Of a stretch of DNA of 64,000 nucleotides, positions 47,557 through 55,459 are shown piece after piece. A program made the position numbers and the translations under genes. This DNA is from JAHEJJ01 sp965212205. Lineage in GTDB: Bacteria; Bacteroidota; Bacteroidia; Flavobacteriales; Flavobacteriaceae. Each line of letters starts with the position of its first letter. Within the stretch, counting starts at the first letter, position 1. The DNA is taken from the NCBI GenBank assembly GCA_965212205.1, contig CBDBUX010000006.1, forward strand, positions 1 to 64,000. The letters are read 5' to 3'. The notes under the pieces are model-generated. The model was not told the origin of the DNA and made no database searches. It was given only the letters and a program-made list of their open reading frames with translations.

Positions 47557-48291
47557 TCAGTTTTTAAGGCTTTGCCGGGAAAGCCAGGTATAAAGTGAAT
47601 CCGTCTGGTATACCCGATCCCATACATTATGACCAAGTCCGGGGTATTTGGTATAGTTGACATCATATCCCATTTGCCTGAGTTTTTTAACCATAGTTTC
47701 TGATTCTGATATTTCTATGACCCGGTCATCTTCGCCATGGAAAACCCAGATGGGCATCTCTTTATCGATCCAGGAAGCATAAGGCAAAGGGGCCATACCG
47801 CACACCACCGCCACGGCAGCAAATCTGTCAGGGTACTGCACAGCCATCTCCCAGACAGCAGTACCCCCCCGACTTAGCCCTGTTAGGTAAAGTCTATTCC
47901 TGTCGATTCTGTGCTCCTTGAGAACATGTTCCAACAATTGCATTACGGCCCTTGTATTCCAAAATAGCCTTTTATGAGGGTGCTGTGGCGCCAAAATAAG
48001 AAATGGAAATTGCTTCCCTTCAAGAATCATCTTGGGAGGCCCTCCTGTCTGTAAATTTTCCAGTGTGCCTCCTGCTTCACCACCACCATGAAGAAATAAC
48101 AGCAGTGCAAATTCTTTTTCTGTTTCCTGTTTATAATCCTCTGGGAAGTATAAATAGTATTTTAAGGTTTCATGGTTGATGGTCTCCAATTGGCCTTCAA
48201 GAAGATCGGGCTGGCCGCTACAGCCGTAAATCACAGAGAACCAAATAGCCAATGTAAAACTCCTGTGAATTCGTGATCGTGCCCTTTTCAT
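47557..48291 (-). CDS. Exported alpha/beta-hydrolase esterase (CE1/PHB-depolymerase-like)
   Basis: A 244-residue lipoprotein-type protein (FSVIYGCSG) with an esterase fold. LFLHGGGEAGG is the oxyanion loop, GLSRGG the nucleophile elbow (Ser), GEDDRVI the Asp and GLGHNVWD the His of the triad. The layout resembles prolyl-oligopeptidase-like and carbohydrate esterase family 1 proteins that remove acyl groups from glycans. Spacing of 6 bp upstream and 2 bp downstream places it firmly in the sulfatase operon. The acyl substrate is unknown. Confidence 0.85.
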   Translation of the reverse strand: MKRARSRIHRSFTLAIWFSVIYGCSGQPDLLEGQLETINHETLKYYLYFPEDYKQETEKEFALLLFLHGGGEAGGTLENLQTGGPPKMILEGKQFPFLILAPQHPHKRLFWNTRAVMQLLEHVLKEHRIDRNRLYLTGLSRGGTAVWEMAVQYPDRFAAVAVVCGMAPLPYASWIDKEMPIWVFHGEDDRVIEISESETMVKKLRQMGYDVNYTKYPGLGHNVWDRVYQTDSLYTWLSRQSLKN

Positions 48292-48297
48292 TTTTAA

Positions 48298-48969
48298 CTA
48301 TACTTTATTCCTAACAGAGCGAAGCAGGGAGAGAACATCGGCGATCTCCTCCTGTAGCTCCGCAAATTTGGCCTTTTCGATAAGTTTACGTGAAAAAAGC
48401 TGAGACCCCATACCTACACAATTCACTCCGGCATTGAACCAATCGCTCAAATTTTCTGCTGTGGGTTTTACCCCGCCGGTAGGCATGAGTTTCACATCTG
48501 GCATTACAGATTTAACAGCACTCGCGAATGATGGTCCCAGAACATTGCCCGGAAAGATCTTCACCAGCATGGCTCCCAGGTTTATCGCGGTGTTAACTTC
48601 AGTAATGGTGCCGCATCCGGGCACCCATAGTATTTTTCTTTTATTCATACTGTGGGCGATTTCCGGTACAAGGGCAGGCGAGACTATAAATTGAGCCCCA
48701 GCATCCAGAAATTGCCCGGCCATTTCCGGCGTCCAGATCGTCCCGATACCCAGTACAAGGTCTTCTCTGGCAGCTGCAATCGTACTAAGATGCTTAAATA
48801 CTTCGAGGGCATTGTCTCCACGATTAGTAAATTCAAAAACCCTTATCCCGGCTTCATAGGAGTTGATCAATACCTCGGCGGCTGTATCAGCATCATTATG
48901 ATTAAAAACAGGTATCAGTCCTGTTTTCTCCATTTTTGAAATAATTTCCGAGGGGGTATACGTTTTCAT
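48298..48969 (-). CDS. KDPG/KHG-type class I aldolase (2-keto-3-deoxy-phosphogluconate aldolase family)
   Basis: A ~223-residue TIM-barrel aldolase. GIRVFEFTNRGDNA holds the catalytic Glu in the E-[LIVF]-T-x-R-type signature, and GAMLVKIFPGN contains the Schiff-base Lys; VKLMPTGGV is the phosphate-binding loop. It would split a 2-keto-3-deoxy sugar-acid phosphate into pyruvate plus an aldehyde. Start taken at ATG 48969 (MKTYTPSEII); the frame is open 11 codons further but without homology. First gene of an operon with esterase, BASS carrier, sulfatase and YyaL protein, so the glycan it serves may yield a uronate or other acidic sugar. No matching kinase is nearby. Confidence 0.9.
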   Translation of the reverse strand: MKTYTPSEIISKMEKTGLIPVFNHNDADTAAEVLINSYEAGIRVFEFTNRGDNALEVFKHLSTIAAAREDLVLGIGTIWTPEMAGQFLDAGAQFIVSPALVPEIAHSMNKRKILWVPGCGTITEVNTAINLGAMLVKIFPGNVLGPSFASAVKSVMPDVKLMPTGGVKPTAENLSDWFNAGVNCVGMGSQLFSRKLIEKAKFAELQEEIADVLSLLRSVRNKV

Positions 48970-49169
48970 AGGAAATCCAATGATCATTTTTATTCGTAAC
49001 AAGGGAGGTCTTTAAAAGGATCTCCTTAAAAATAACTTAACTCGCCTAACCGGAATCCATTACCGGGAAGTTCCAGGAGGCCCGTCGGACTCATCGGGCT
49101 CTTAAATTAACAATTTTGAGGCTTTGATTCGTAGAATAAATATCTTTTTCGAAAAGATAATAAAGTGTT

Positions 49170-51569
49170 TTATCGATCTAAGGGCGCAGAACGTAATCTA
49201 AGTGCATTTGCGATGACCGATACGGAACTAAAGCTCATTGCAGCGGCGGCGATCATTGGCGATAAAAGGATACCGAAGATTGGATAGAGTAGACCTGCGG
49301 CAATTGGCACTCCTAAAGCATTGTATATCAACGCAAAAAAAAGATTCTGATGTATGTTTTTCATAACGGAATGACTCAAATTATAGGCTTTGATAATTCC
49401 CCTTAAATTCCCCTTTACCAGGGTAATGTCTGCGCTTTCAATGGCTATATCGGTGCCCGTTCCCATAGCAATACCAACATTGCTGCTTGCCAGTGCAGGA
49501 GCATCATTGATCCCATCGCCAGCCATTGCTACGATTTTACCTTCTTCTCGTAATCGTATCACCTCCTCGAGTTTCTCAGCAGGCATTAGTCCGGCTTTAT
49601 ACTCAGAAATCCCCAGTTGAGCGGCTATAAAACGGGCGGTGAGAGCATTATCGCCCGTTAACATGATAACATCGATCCCTTTTTTGTGAAATGCTGCAAT
49701 TACTTCTTTGCTGTATACCTTTATGTTGTCTTGATAAACCAGGAAGCCGATAACTTTCTTTCTTAGGGCGATAAAGGTCACGGTTTTTCCGTCACGCCTA
49801 TAAATATCTGCCTGTTCCTTAAAACCTTCCAATAACCCTTCACATTCGTTGTCGATCAATGACTGATTGCCCAGCAATACCGGCAGATCATTGATTAAAC
49901 CTGTGACGCCCTGTCCGGCCAGGGCTATGAAATTTTCAACTGCTACACCTTTAATCCCCATTTTATCGGCGTAGTTTACTGTAGCTTCGGCTAAGGGATG
50001 TTCACTGTTTTGGTTTAGCGCTGCCGCATAACGAACTAGGTCTTGTTGGGTAGTTCCCTCATCGAGTACCACTACATCGGCCACGCTGGGTTTCCCTTCA
50101 GTAAGTGTCCCTGTTTTATCGACCACCAGGGTGGTAATTTTACTCAGCTCCTGAAGAGCAGTAGCATTGCGAAATAAGATACCATTGGTAGCTCCTTTAC
50201 CGATGCCGACCATAACAGACATAGGAGTTGCCAGACCGAGAGCACAAGGACATGCGATGATCAGCACTGCCAGGGCATTTACCAACCCATAAACGTAGGC
50301 GGGAAAAGGACCCCACACAGACCAAACCAGAAAAGTGATCACCGCAATGATCACAACAACGGGCACAAAATATCCTGAAATACGATCGGCGAGACTTTGT
50401 ATAGGAGCCCTGCTCCTGCTCGCCTCGTTAACCATTTGGATGATATGAGCCAGCAGCGTATCCGAACCCACTTTTTCGGCTTGCATTAGAAATGTGGTAT
50501 TACCATTTATGGTTCCGCTAATTACGGGGTCGTTCAGTATTTTTTCAAGTGGGATGGGTTCTCCCGAGATCATGGATTCATCAACGCTGGCCTGGCCCTT
50601 AGTAATAATTCCATCGACCGGTATTTTCTGGCCTGGTTTAACACGAAGAATATCTCCTTTATGAACACTGCTTAGCGGAATAGTCTCTTCTACTCCATTT
50701 TGTACTCGAATGGCCGTTTGCGGTGCGAGGGCAATTAATTCACGAATGGCCGAACTGGTCTTGGTATGTGCCCTTGACTCTAAAACCTGACCCATCAAAA
50801 CGAGTGTAAGTATTACTGTAGCCGCCTCAAAGTACACATGAACATCGCCAGAATCGGACTTGAACTGGTCCGGGAAGATCCCCGGGAATAGTAGCGCCCC
50901 TAGACTAAAACTCCAAGCCACACCGGCGCCCAGCCCAATTAATGTGAACATATTCAGATTCCAAGACCGTATGCTCCTATAAGCCCTTTCAAAAAACATC
51001 CAACAGGAATAAAAAACCACAGGAACAGAAAGGAAAAGTTGGATCCAGTTCCAAATTTTTTGTGGAAATAGCCTATATAGAGGATTCTCAGGCACCATCT
51101 CGCTCATGGCGATTATAAAAATAGGTACGGTAAAGACCAGTGCCCACCAAAATTTTCTTAGTAGAATTTTATGGCCACTAGCCTCCGAGGAATCCGTACT
51201 ACTAACAGGAACAAGATCCATCCCGCATACCGGACAATCGCCCGGACGTTTATAGATCTTCTCCCCTTCACATTGCATCGGGCAATAAAACAGTGACCCC
51301 TGGTGTGATTCAGACGAAGTTTGCGCAATTCGTGTGGTTTCGGCAGTAACTTCTTTAGGAATATCACTAATGGTGTAGTTGCCTGGTTTATCTTTTAATT
51401 GGGCCTGCAAATGCTCCAATGGAATTGAGTACTCCATCTCAATTTCTGCCATGGCCCTGTCTAAGTCTACACTGACCTCCTTTACACCTTTTACTTCAGA
51501 TAACGATTCCTCGACGTGACTCCTGCAACCCTGGCAGCTCATACCTCCGATATAATAGGTATGCTTCAT
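49170..51569 (-). CDS. copA: Copper-type P1B heavy-metal-translocating ATPase (CopA-like)
   Basis: A 799-residue P-type ATPase. The N-terminal HMA domain has GGMSCQGC (residues ~8-15), and a heavy-metal-binding zinc-ribbon-like domain follows (FYCPMQCEGEKIYKRPGDCPVCGMDLVPV; ~93-121). Eight membrane helices include the CPC motif in IIACPCALGLATP, typical of Cu+ (P1B-1) pumps. DKTGTLT, GDGINDAPAL and the HP of NSEHPLAEA are the catalytic elements. It exports monovalent copper from the cytoplasm. It starts 8 bp after an acetolactate-decarboxylase-like lipoprotein gene. Silver transport is also possible. Confidence 0.94.
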   Translation of the reverse strand: MKHTYYIGGMSCQGCRSHVEESLSEVKGVKEVSVDLDRAMAEIEMEYSIPLEHLQAQLKDKPGNYTISDIPKEVTAETTRIAQTSSESHQGSLFYCPMQCEGEKIYKRPGDCPVCGMDLVPVSSTDSSEASGHKILLRKFWWALVFTVPIFIIAMSEMVPENPLYRLFPQKIWNWIQLFLSVPVVFYSCWMFFERAYRSIRSWNLNMFTLIGLGAGVAWSFSLGALLFPGIFPDQFKSDSGDVHVYFEAATVILTLVLMGQVLESRAHTKTSSAIRELIALAPQTAIRVQNGVEETIPLSSVHKGDILRVKPGQKIPVDGIITKGQASVDESMISGEPIPLEKILNDPVISGTINGNTTFLMQAEKVGSDTLLAHIIQMVNEASRSRAPIQSLADRISGYFVPVVVIIAVITFLVWSVWGPFPAYVYGLVNALAVLIIACPCALGLATPMSVMVGIGKGATNGILFRNATALQELSKITTLVVDKTGTLTEGKPSVADVVVLDEGTTQQDLVRYAAALNQNSEHPLAEATVNYADKMGIKGVAVENFIALAGQGVTGLINDLPVLLGNQSLIDNECEGLLEGFKEQADIYRRDGKTVTFIALRKKVIGFLVYQDNIKVYSKEVIAAFHKKGIDVIMLTGDNALTARFIAAQLGISEYKAGLMPAEKLEEVIRLREEGKIVAMAGDGINDAPALASSNVGIAMGTGTDIAIESADITLVKGNLRGIIKAYNLSHSVMKNIHQNLFFALIYNALGVPIAAGLLYPIFGILLSPMIAAAAMSFSSVSVIANALRLRSAPLDR

Positions 51570-51577
51570 AAGTATTT

Positions 51578-52324
51578 TTAGTAGGTCTTAGGTATCCTTA
51601 AACTCATATCAGCAGCAGGTTCAAGATGGTCTACATGTCCCGAAAGGGTCCCATCTGTGGTTTTGAAATGCATATGGATAGGAATATTTTCTGAGGTAAA
51701 ACCACCATTATCGCCGGTGGCATAAACCCCAATAATTTCGACGTATTTATTATTGATGGTGCCCACCCCAAGCTCATTCGATTGGTCGTCAATAGAAGCA
51801 TCTGAATCTTTAATCGGTTTGGGTAAAATGCGCCAGTCTAACTGTTCCACAATTCCTTCGATCAGAAAAACAAAAGGTGAATCCGTATCCAGCCTCAGTG
51901 TCTCATTGTACTCCAAAAAGCCTACAAGGGCCTCAGTATTGGCCACAGATGCAGGTAGGGCAACCTGCCGCCACTCAGGAGTTTGGCAACTCACAAGTAA
52001 TATGGCCTGGCTATCCAGATTGGTGCTAACCACTACACTATCTCCTTGTAACATGCCATAGTCTGGCATACCATTAAAAATCTGAAACATCCCGGCGAGA
52101 CTGTCCAATACACCAAAGGCATAGCTGTTTTTTTTACCAATAAGACTGTCAATATCAATTTTAAGATCAAAATTACCGCCCAATGCCTCCTCAGGATGGC
52201 CAGAAAAGAAAACTTTCCCCTGTTTATCCTCATTTCTTCCCGTGCGGCATCCTATCAGGAGCGTTAACAGGAGAAAAACAATCCCCATATATACTTTAAT
52301 ATTCACTTTGATAAAGTTACGCAA
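51578..52324 (-). CDS. Acetolactate-decarboxylase-like (BudA fold) lipoprotein
   Basis: A 248-residue protein with a lipoprotein signal (FLLLTLLIGCRTG, Cys 26). Its body resembles alpha-acetolactate decarboxylase: GVLDSLAGMFQIFNG opens the domain, and IIGVYATGDNGG is followed by HMHF ... SGHVDHL, which keeps the three zinc ligands of BudA (His 217, 219 and 230). By eye, the catalytic Glu of the 'DGEM' box is Met 79 and the C-terminal Glu also appears replaced; the Arg in DWRILP is retained. The usual decarboxylase reaction is therefore doubtful. It is the first gene of a two-gene unit with copA, which suggests a metal-related or surface role. Confidence 0.72.
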   Translation of the reverse strand: MRNFIKVNIKVYMGIVFLLLTLLIGCRTGRNEDKQGKVFFSGHPEEALGGNFDLKIDIDSLIGKKNSYAFGVLDSLAGMFQIFNGMPDYGMLQGDSVVVSTNLDSQAILLVSCQTPEWRQVALPASVANTEALVGFLEYNETLRLDTDSPFVFLIEGIVEQLDWRILPKPIKDSDASIDDQSNELGVGTINNKYVEIIGVYATGDNGGFTSENIPIHMHFKTTDGTLSGHVDHLEPAADMSLRIPKTY

Positions 52325-52500
52325 TATGTATAGAGTACTCGAATTCTATCACTATCCTAGTCCGATAAAAAATCGAGCGGGCTTCTCGTCACAAAATTAA
52401 TGATTTACAAGTGTCCAAGAGATGATAGTGATCAAATGTGCTGAAAACCATTAGCCGAGCCTCACATTATTGGACAGATTTGTACTGATTCCGGAAATAA
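52325..52500. other. Intergenic spacer behind the minus-strand small transcript
   Basis: This stretch separates the BudA-like gene start from the terminator at 52501-52524. It should carry the promoter of the BudA-copA unit. I see no gene, no clear TAnnTTTG element and no strong dyad. The remaining gap to the AraC gene is described with the small transcription unit at 52501-52740. Confidence 0.4.
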
Positions 52501-52524
52501 AAAAAGGGCCAAAAGGCCCTTTTT
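52499..52524 (-). terminator. Rho-independent terminator of the small minus-strand unit
   Basis: AAAAAGGGCC-AAAA-GGCCCTTTTT is a perfect 10-bp stem with a 4-base loop. Read on the minus strand it ends in seven T residues. It begins 18 bases after the stop of the 35-residue ORF. It could act on both strands. Confidence 0.85.
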
Positions 52525-52542
52525 CATTCGTAATGTTTGTTA

Positions 52543-52650
52543 TTAATGTGTATACTTCCTTACCGTATTCCAGTTGGTTCTTTTACTTCCCTGAAATGAT
52601 GAGAAAAGAAATGATCCTCTTGAAGTTGTACTTTTATGTGAATGTCTCAT
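52543..52650 (-). CDS. Putative 35-residue basic small protein
   Basis: An ORF of 36 codons with ATG at 52650 and TAA at 52543. The peptide begins MRHSHKSTTSRGSFLFSS and ends in RTNWNTVRKYTH. It is rich in Ser, Thr, Lys and Arg with no acidic residue, no membrane segment and no cysteine. It is framed by a promoter-like TTGTTA-N18-TATAAT (52740-52711, minus) and a strong terminator, giving a ~200-nt stand-alone transcript. That framing is the main reason to report it. I do not recognise the family with certainty; the transcript might instead be a small RNA that happens to hold an ORF. Confidence 0.45.
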   Translation of the reverse strand: MRHSHKSTTSRGSFLFSSFQGSKRTNWNTVRKYTH

Positions 52651-52710
52651 GATCTATTTTTGTTTTATGTTGTTGACCAATAGACGTACATCGGGCTTAA
52701 ACGTTACAGC

Positions 52711-52740
52711 ATTATACCTGAATTAGGTATTTTTTAACAA
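52711..52740 (-). promoter_or_regulatory. Possible promoter with internal dyad
   Basis: On the minus strand TTGTTA and TATAAT are separated by 18 bp. The spacer contains ATACCT-GAATT-AGGTAT (52714-52730), a 17-bp inverted repeat placed where a regulator would act. Sigma-70-like boxes are not the main Bacteroidota consensus, so the promoter is tentative. The dyad could also control the AraC gene that starts at 52810 on the other strand. Confidence 0.35.
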
Positions 52741-52809
52741 ATCCATCTTAATTTTTAATGGATTATCGACTTGGGAAATTGATATATTTAATCTGTTGAA
52801 TTACATAGC

Positions 52810-53667
52810 ATGACCCGCGACATCATAGATATCAACGATTTCACCATTCTTGTGGAAGAAGCTGAGGCAGATAACCCTACTATTGATAGCTGCTACTTCG
52901 ACGAGCCCGTTATCGCCGTGGCATTCTATGGAGCCGGAGATGTGTTGTTAAAAATGAAATATGGCTCAGAGGTCAAAGAGTTCAGGCATACCAAAGGGCT
53001 TGCATTATCCTTCTACGCAGATGAGAAGGTACGGTGCGAGCATCATGTATCTGCCTCAAGGCCGTTACAATGTATTGTAATCGCAACTGCCACGCGTAAT
53101 CTCGACCGATTAAGCAATCAGGAAGGAGAATTATTTGCTGAAATGTTGGAAAAACTCGTTCGCCCGACCGGGCATTTCGAAGAGGGACCTAAGTTTTTTA
53201 TGAGCCCGGAAATGCAATACATTGTCGAACAGGTTTTTCAGAATACCTATGAAGGTAAAACTAAAATGATGTTTTTCAGGAGTCAAATGACTTCATTGCT
53301 TGCGCATTATTTCGGTCAATTATCCGCGCTGAAAGAAAATGGCATCAAAGCCTCAGAGCGGGCGAAACTTTACGAGGCGCAGGAAATACTTACCAATAAC
53401 CTCGATAGCCCGCCATCACTTCACGAATTGTCGAGGCAAATTGGTCTTAACAGCTTTAAACTGAAGAAAAATTTTAAAGAACTATTTGGAGTTCCCGTTT
53501 TCAAGTACCTTCAAAATCAACGCCTTACCAAGGCTTATGAACTGATAAGGAGTGAGGAAGCTACAGTACAGGAAGCGGCCTGGCACGTGGGATACGACAG
53601 TCTCAGTTCATTTTCCAATGCCTTCTCAAAGAAATTCGGGTTTCGGCCCAGCCAGCTTCAGCAATAA
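52810..53667 (+). CDS. AraC family transcriptional regulator
   Basis: A 285-residue regulator. The N-terminal ~165 residues are an unclassified sensor region (strand-rich, HTKGLALSFYADEKVRCEHHVSASRPLQCIV; ~58-90). The C-terminal ~100 residues are the double helix-turn-helix of AraC/XylS: PPSLHELSRQIGLNSFKLKKNFKELFGVPVFKYLQNQRL (~203-241) and VQEAAWHVGYDSLSSFSNAFSKKFGFRPSQ. The stop codon overlaps two direct repeats that look like its operator, so it probably controls the two following genes. Confidence 0.93.
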   Translation: MTRDIIDINDFTILVEEAEADNPTIDSCYFDEPVIAVAFYGAGDVLLKMKYGSEVKEFRHTKGLALSFYADEKVRCEHHVSASRPLQCIVIATATRNLDRLSNQEGELFAEMLEKLVRPTGHFEEGPKFFMSPEMQYIVEQVFQNTYEGKTKMMFFRSQMTSLLAHYFGQLSALKENGIKASERAKLYEAQEILTNNLDSPPSLHELSRQIGLNSFKLKKNFKELFGVPVFKYLQNQRLTKAYELIRSEEATVQEAAWHVGYDSLSSFSNAFSKKFGFRPSQLQQ

Positions 53668-53705
53668 TCCTTTTCGAACAAATCATTATCCTTTTCGAAT
53701 AAATC
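53667..53705 (+). promoter_or_regulatory. Tandem 18-bp direct repeats, probable AraC-family operator
   Basis: ATCCTTTTCGAACAAATC (53667-53684) is repeated as ATCCTTTTCGAATAAATC (53688-53705), with one mismatch. The period is 21 bp, two helical turns, as expected for an AraC-type protein binding direct half-sites on one DNA face. The first repeat starts on the last base of the araC-type stop codon. Confidence 0.7.
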
Positions 53706-53723
53706 GAGCCCTCGCTGCGGCCC

Positions 53724-53731
53724 TAGTTTTG
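53724..53731 (+). promoter_or_regulatory. -7 element of the DUF5367-NmrA promoter
   Basis: TAGTTTTG matches TAnnTTTG exactly, 29 bp before the next ATG. The second direct repeat occupies the place of the missing -33 TTG, which fits activation by the AraC protein. Confidence 0.5.
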
Positions 53732-53760
53732 TCTTATCAATTATAAATAAGCAAGACGAT

Positions 53761-54162
53761 ATGAAAACAATCAGAGTACTTCTCACCGGAATATTAATTT
53801 GGATCGGCGGACTAACTATTTACAGCCTGTCGTATTTCGTACCCATTCTTGAAAACCCAGACCGGCAAGCCGATATAGCCCTAACTTTTGCTATCCTGCC
53901 CTTGGCAGTATTGGGTGCGCATTTTTACTACCAAAAGCATAATGGCCCCAGCGGTTACAAGGTTGGGCTTATCCTGGTGCTGATCGCTATCCTGCTCGAT
54001 GCATTGATTACAGTGCCATATATCATACCCAATAGAGGAGCTTATAAGGAATTTTTCGTTGCGCCAGGTTTTTGGTTGATCGCCTTGGAATACTATCTGG
54101 CGGTAGTGCTATACTGGCAACTGAAAATTAGAATTTCCAATAAAAAGTCGATTAACCCATAA
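53761..54162 (+). CDS. DUF5367-like four-helix membrane protein
   Basis: A 133-residue integral membrane protein with four predicted helices: residues ~5-27, ~38-56, ~65-90 and ~102-123. The pattern (LIWIGGL near the start, FFVAPGFWLIALEYYLAVVLYW near the end) resembles the DUF5367 family of Bacteroidota; assignment is by eye. Function unknown. It lies behind a probable AraC-controlled promoter and 29 bp before an NmrA-type gene, so all three genes form a regulatory cassette, perhaps a stress response to a small molecule. Confidence 0.7.
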   Translation: MKTIRVLLTGILIWIGGLTIYSLSYFVPILENPDRQADIALTFAILPLAVLGAHFYYQKHNGPSGYKVGLILVLIAILLDALITVPYIIPNRGAYKEFFVAPGFWLIALEYYLAVVLYWQLKIRISNKKSINP

Positions 54163-54191
54163 ATAATTATACATCTTAAAAATTAAACATC

Positions 54192-55022
54192 ATGACAAGT
54201 AGAGTATTAGTAATAGGAGGCACCGGTAAAACTGGCCGGAAAGTTGTAGAACGTTTAACCGCTTTAAATCAGGAAGTAAGGATTGGTTCGAGAAAAGCTG
54301 TCCCGGCATTCGACTGGCAAAAACCCGAAGCCTGGGCAGAAGCCCTGAATGAAATAGACAAAGTCTATATCAGCTTTCAACCCGACCTTGCCGTTCCCGG
54401 AGCTTTAGAGGCCATCGAAGAATTGGTCAGGCAAGCCAAAATAGCAGGCATCACTAAAATGGTACTGCTGTCGGGAAAAGGAGAACGTGAAGCGGAGCTC
54501 TGTGAACAGGTATTAATCCATTCCGGGATAAACTATACTATAGTACGCGCAAGCTGGTTCAATCAGAATTTTAGTGAAAGTTTCTTTCTGGAACCTATCA
54601 GGGCAGGACATGTTTCTCTGCCACAAGCGGAAGCAAAGGTTCCCTATGTGGATACAGATGATATCGCTGATGTAGTCGTAGCTGCACTTTTGGAGGAGCA
54701 GCATAATGGCCAAATTTATGAACTCACAGGGCCAAGGCTTCTGACTTTCAAAGAAATAATAGATAATATATCCAGAGAAACTGGCAGAAGTATTTATTAT
54801 TCACCCATTACTATGCAGGCATATAATAAAATGCTCGAAGACGCTGGTTTAGCTGATGATTATATCTGGTTGATCAATTACCTCTTTACAGAGGTTCTCG
54901 CAAAGGAAGAGAATTCGGTTATAACCACCGATATTGAAAAAGTCCTGGGCAGGAAAGCCACCGACTTTTCCGATTATGTAGAAAAGACGGCAGCCACGGG
55001 CATATGGACTCCCACTGCGTGA
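54192..55022 (+). CDS. NAD(P)-binding NmrA-type oxidoreductase or sensor
   Basis: A 276-residue atypical short-chain dehydrogenase. RVLVIGGTGKTGRKVVERL is the GxxGxxG dinucleotide site. The middle (YTIVRASWFNQNFSESFF) lacks the canonical YxxxK catalytic pair of SDRs, which is typical of NmrA-like proteins that bind NAD(P) or act on small quinone- or azo-type compounds. A substrate-domain tail follows (LTFKEIIDNISRETGRSI). Probably co-transcribed with the DUF5367-like gene under AraC control. Confidence 0.88.
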   Translation: MTSRVLVIGGTGKTGRKVVERLTALNQEVRIGSRKAVPAFDWQKPEAWAEALNEIDKVYISFQPDLAVPGALEAIEELVRQAKIAGITKMVLLSGKGEREAELCEQVLIHSGINYTIVRASWFNQNFSESFFLEPIRAGHVSLPQAEAKVPYVDTDDIADVVVAALLEEQHNGQIYELTGPRLLTFKEIIDNISRETGRSIYYSPITMQAYNKMLEDAGLADDYIWLINYLFTEVLAKEENSVITTDIEKVLGRKATDFSDYVEKTAATGIWTPTA

Positions 55023-55106
55023 TGAGGCAGTTATAAAACCAGTCTATTAACATTCTTTTAACTTCCTGTTAGGGCAGTATGATTTAGTTTCGCACTGATG
55101 ATCAAA

Positions 55107-55391
55107 ATGCCCGACAGGAAGTTTTTCTCACTTTTTTTCCTTGTTCTCTTCCTGGGAATGAAAAGTTTGAGCTATCATCCTCTGGCCCACATGGCCGAGG
55201 AAGATCAGTTCAGTTGTGAGCTCTGTGAGGCAGTGGTTATTCAGGAATATACCCCGCTTCAATTTACCCAAGAAGCGGAAGTTATTGACTTACCAGCTTT
55301 TTTAGAAACTCCTGTTGTCCTGATTCAAGGAACAGATCCTATTGTTTCTGTTGTAGGTTCATACTACTGTCGCCCACCCCCATCAACCTGA
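55107..55391 (+). CDS. Small exported CxxC protein ahead of a TonB receptor
   Basis: A ~94-residue protein with a hydrophobic N-terminal signal. It has a HPLAHMAEEDQFSCELCEAV motif (His pair followed by C-x-x-C) and a Pro-rich end (YYCRPPPST). An ATG at 55098 is also in frame; 55107 is preferred slightly because a TAGTTTCG -7-like element ends at 55092. It resembles short proteins found beside flavobacterial metal-type TonB receptors, so the His/Cys groups may bind zinc or copper. The function is not established. Confidence 0.7.
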   Translation: MPDRKFFSLFFLVLFLGMKSLSYHPLAHMAEEDQFSCELCEAVVIQEYTPLQFTQEAEVIDLPAFLETPVVLIQGTDPIVSVVGSYYCRPPPST

Positions 55392-55459
55392 TTATTTCTC
55401 TGAAGCCAGTGCAAACTCATTAAGGTGGGTTGCCTAAAGTTGAATTCATTGTTTTAATT

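Noticed and set aside
49060..49115. Minus-strand CCGATGAGTCC resembling a hammerhead ribozyme core
   Set aside because: The core needs CUGAUGAG and a downstream GAAA with flanking stems. Here the U is replaced by C, no GAAA follows and stems I and III cannot be drawn.
52470..52652. 60-codon plus-strand ORF opposite the small 35-residue ORF
   Set aside because: It runs through the perfect terminator hairpin and is the complement of the better-framed minus-strand ORF.
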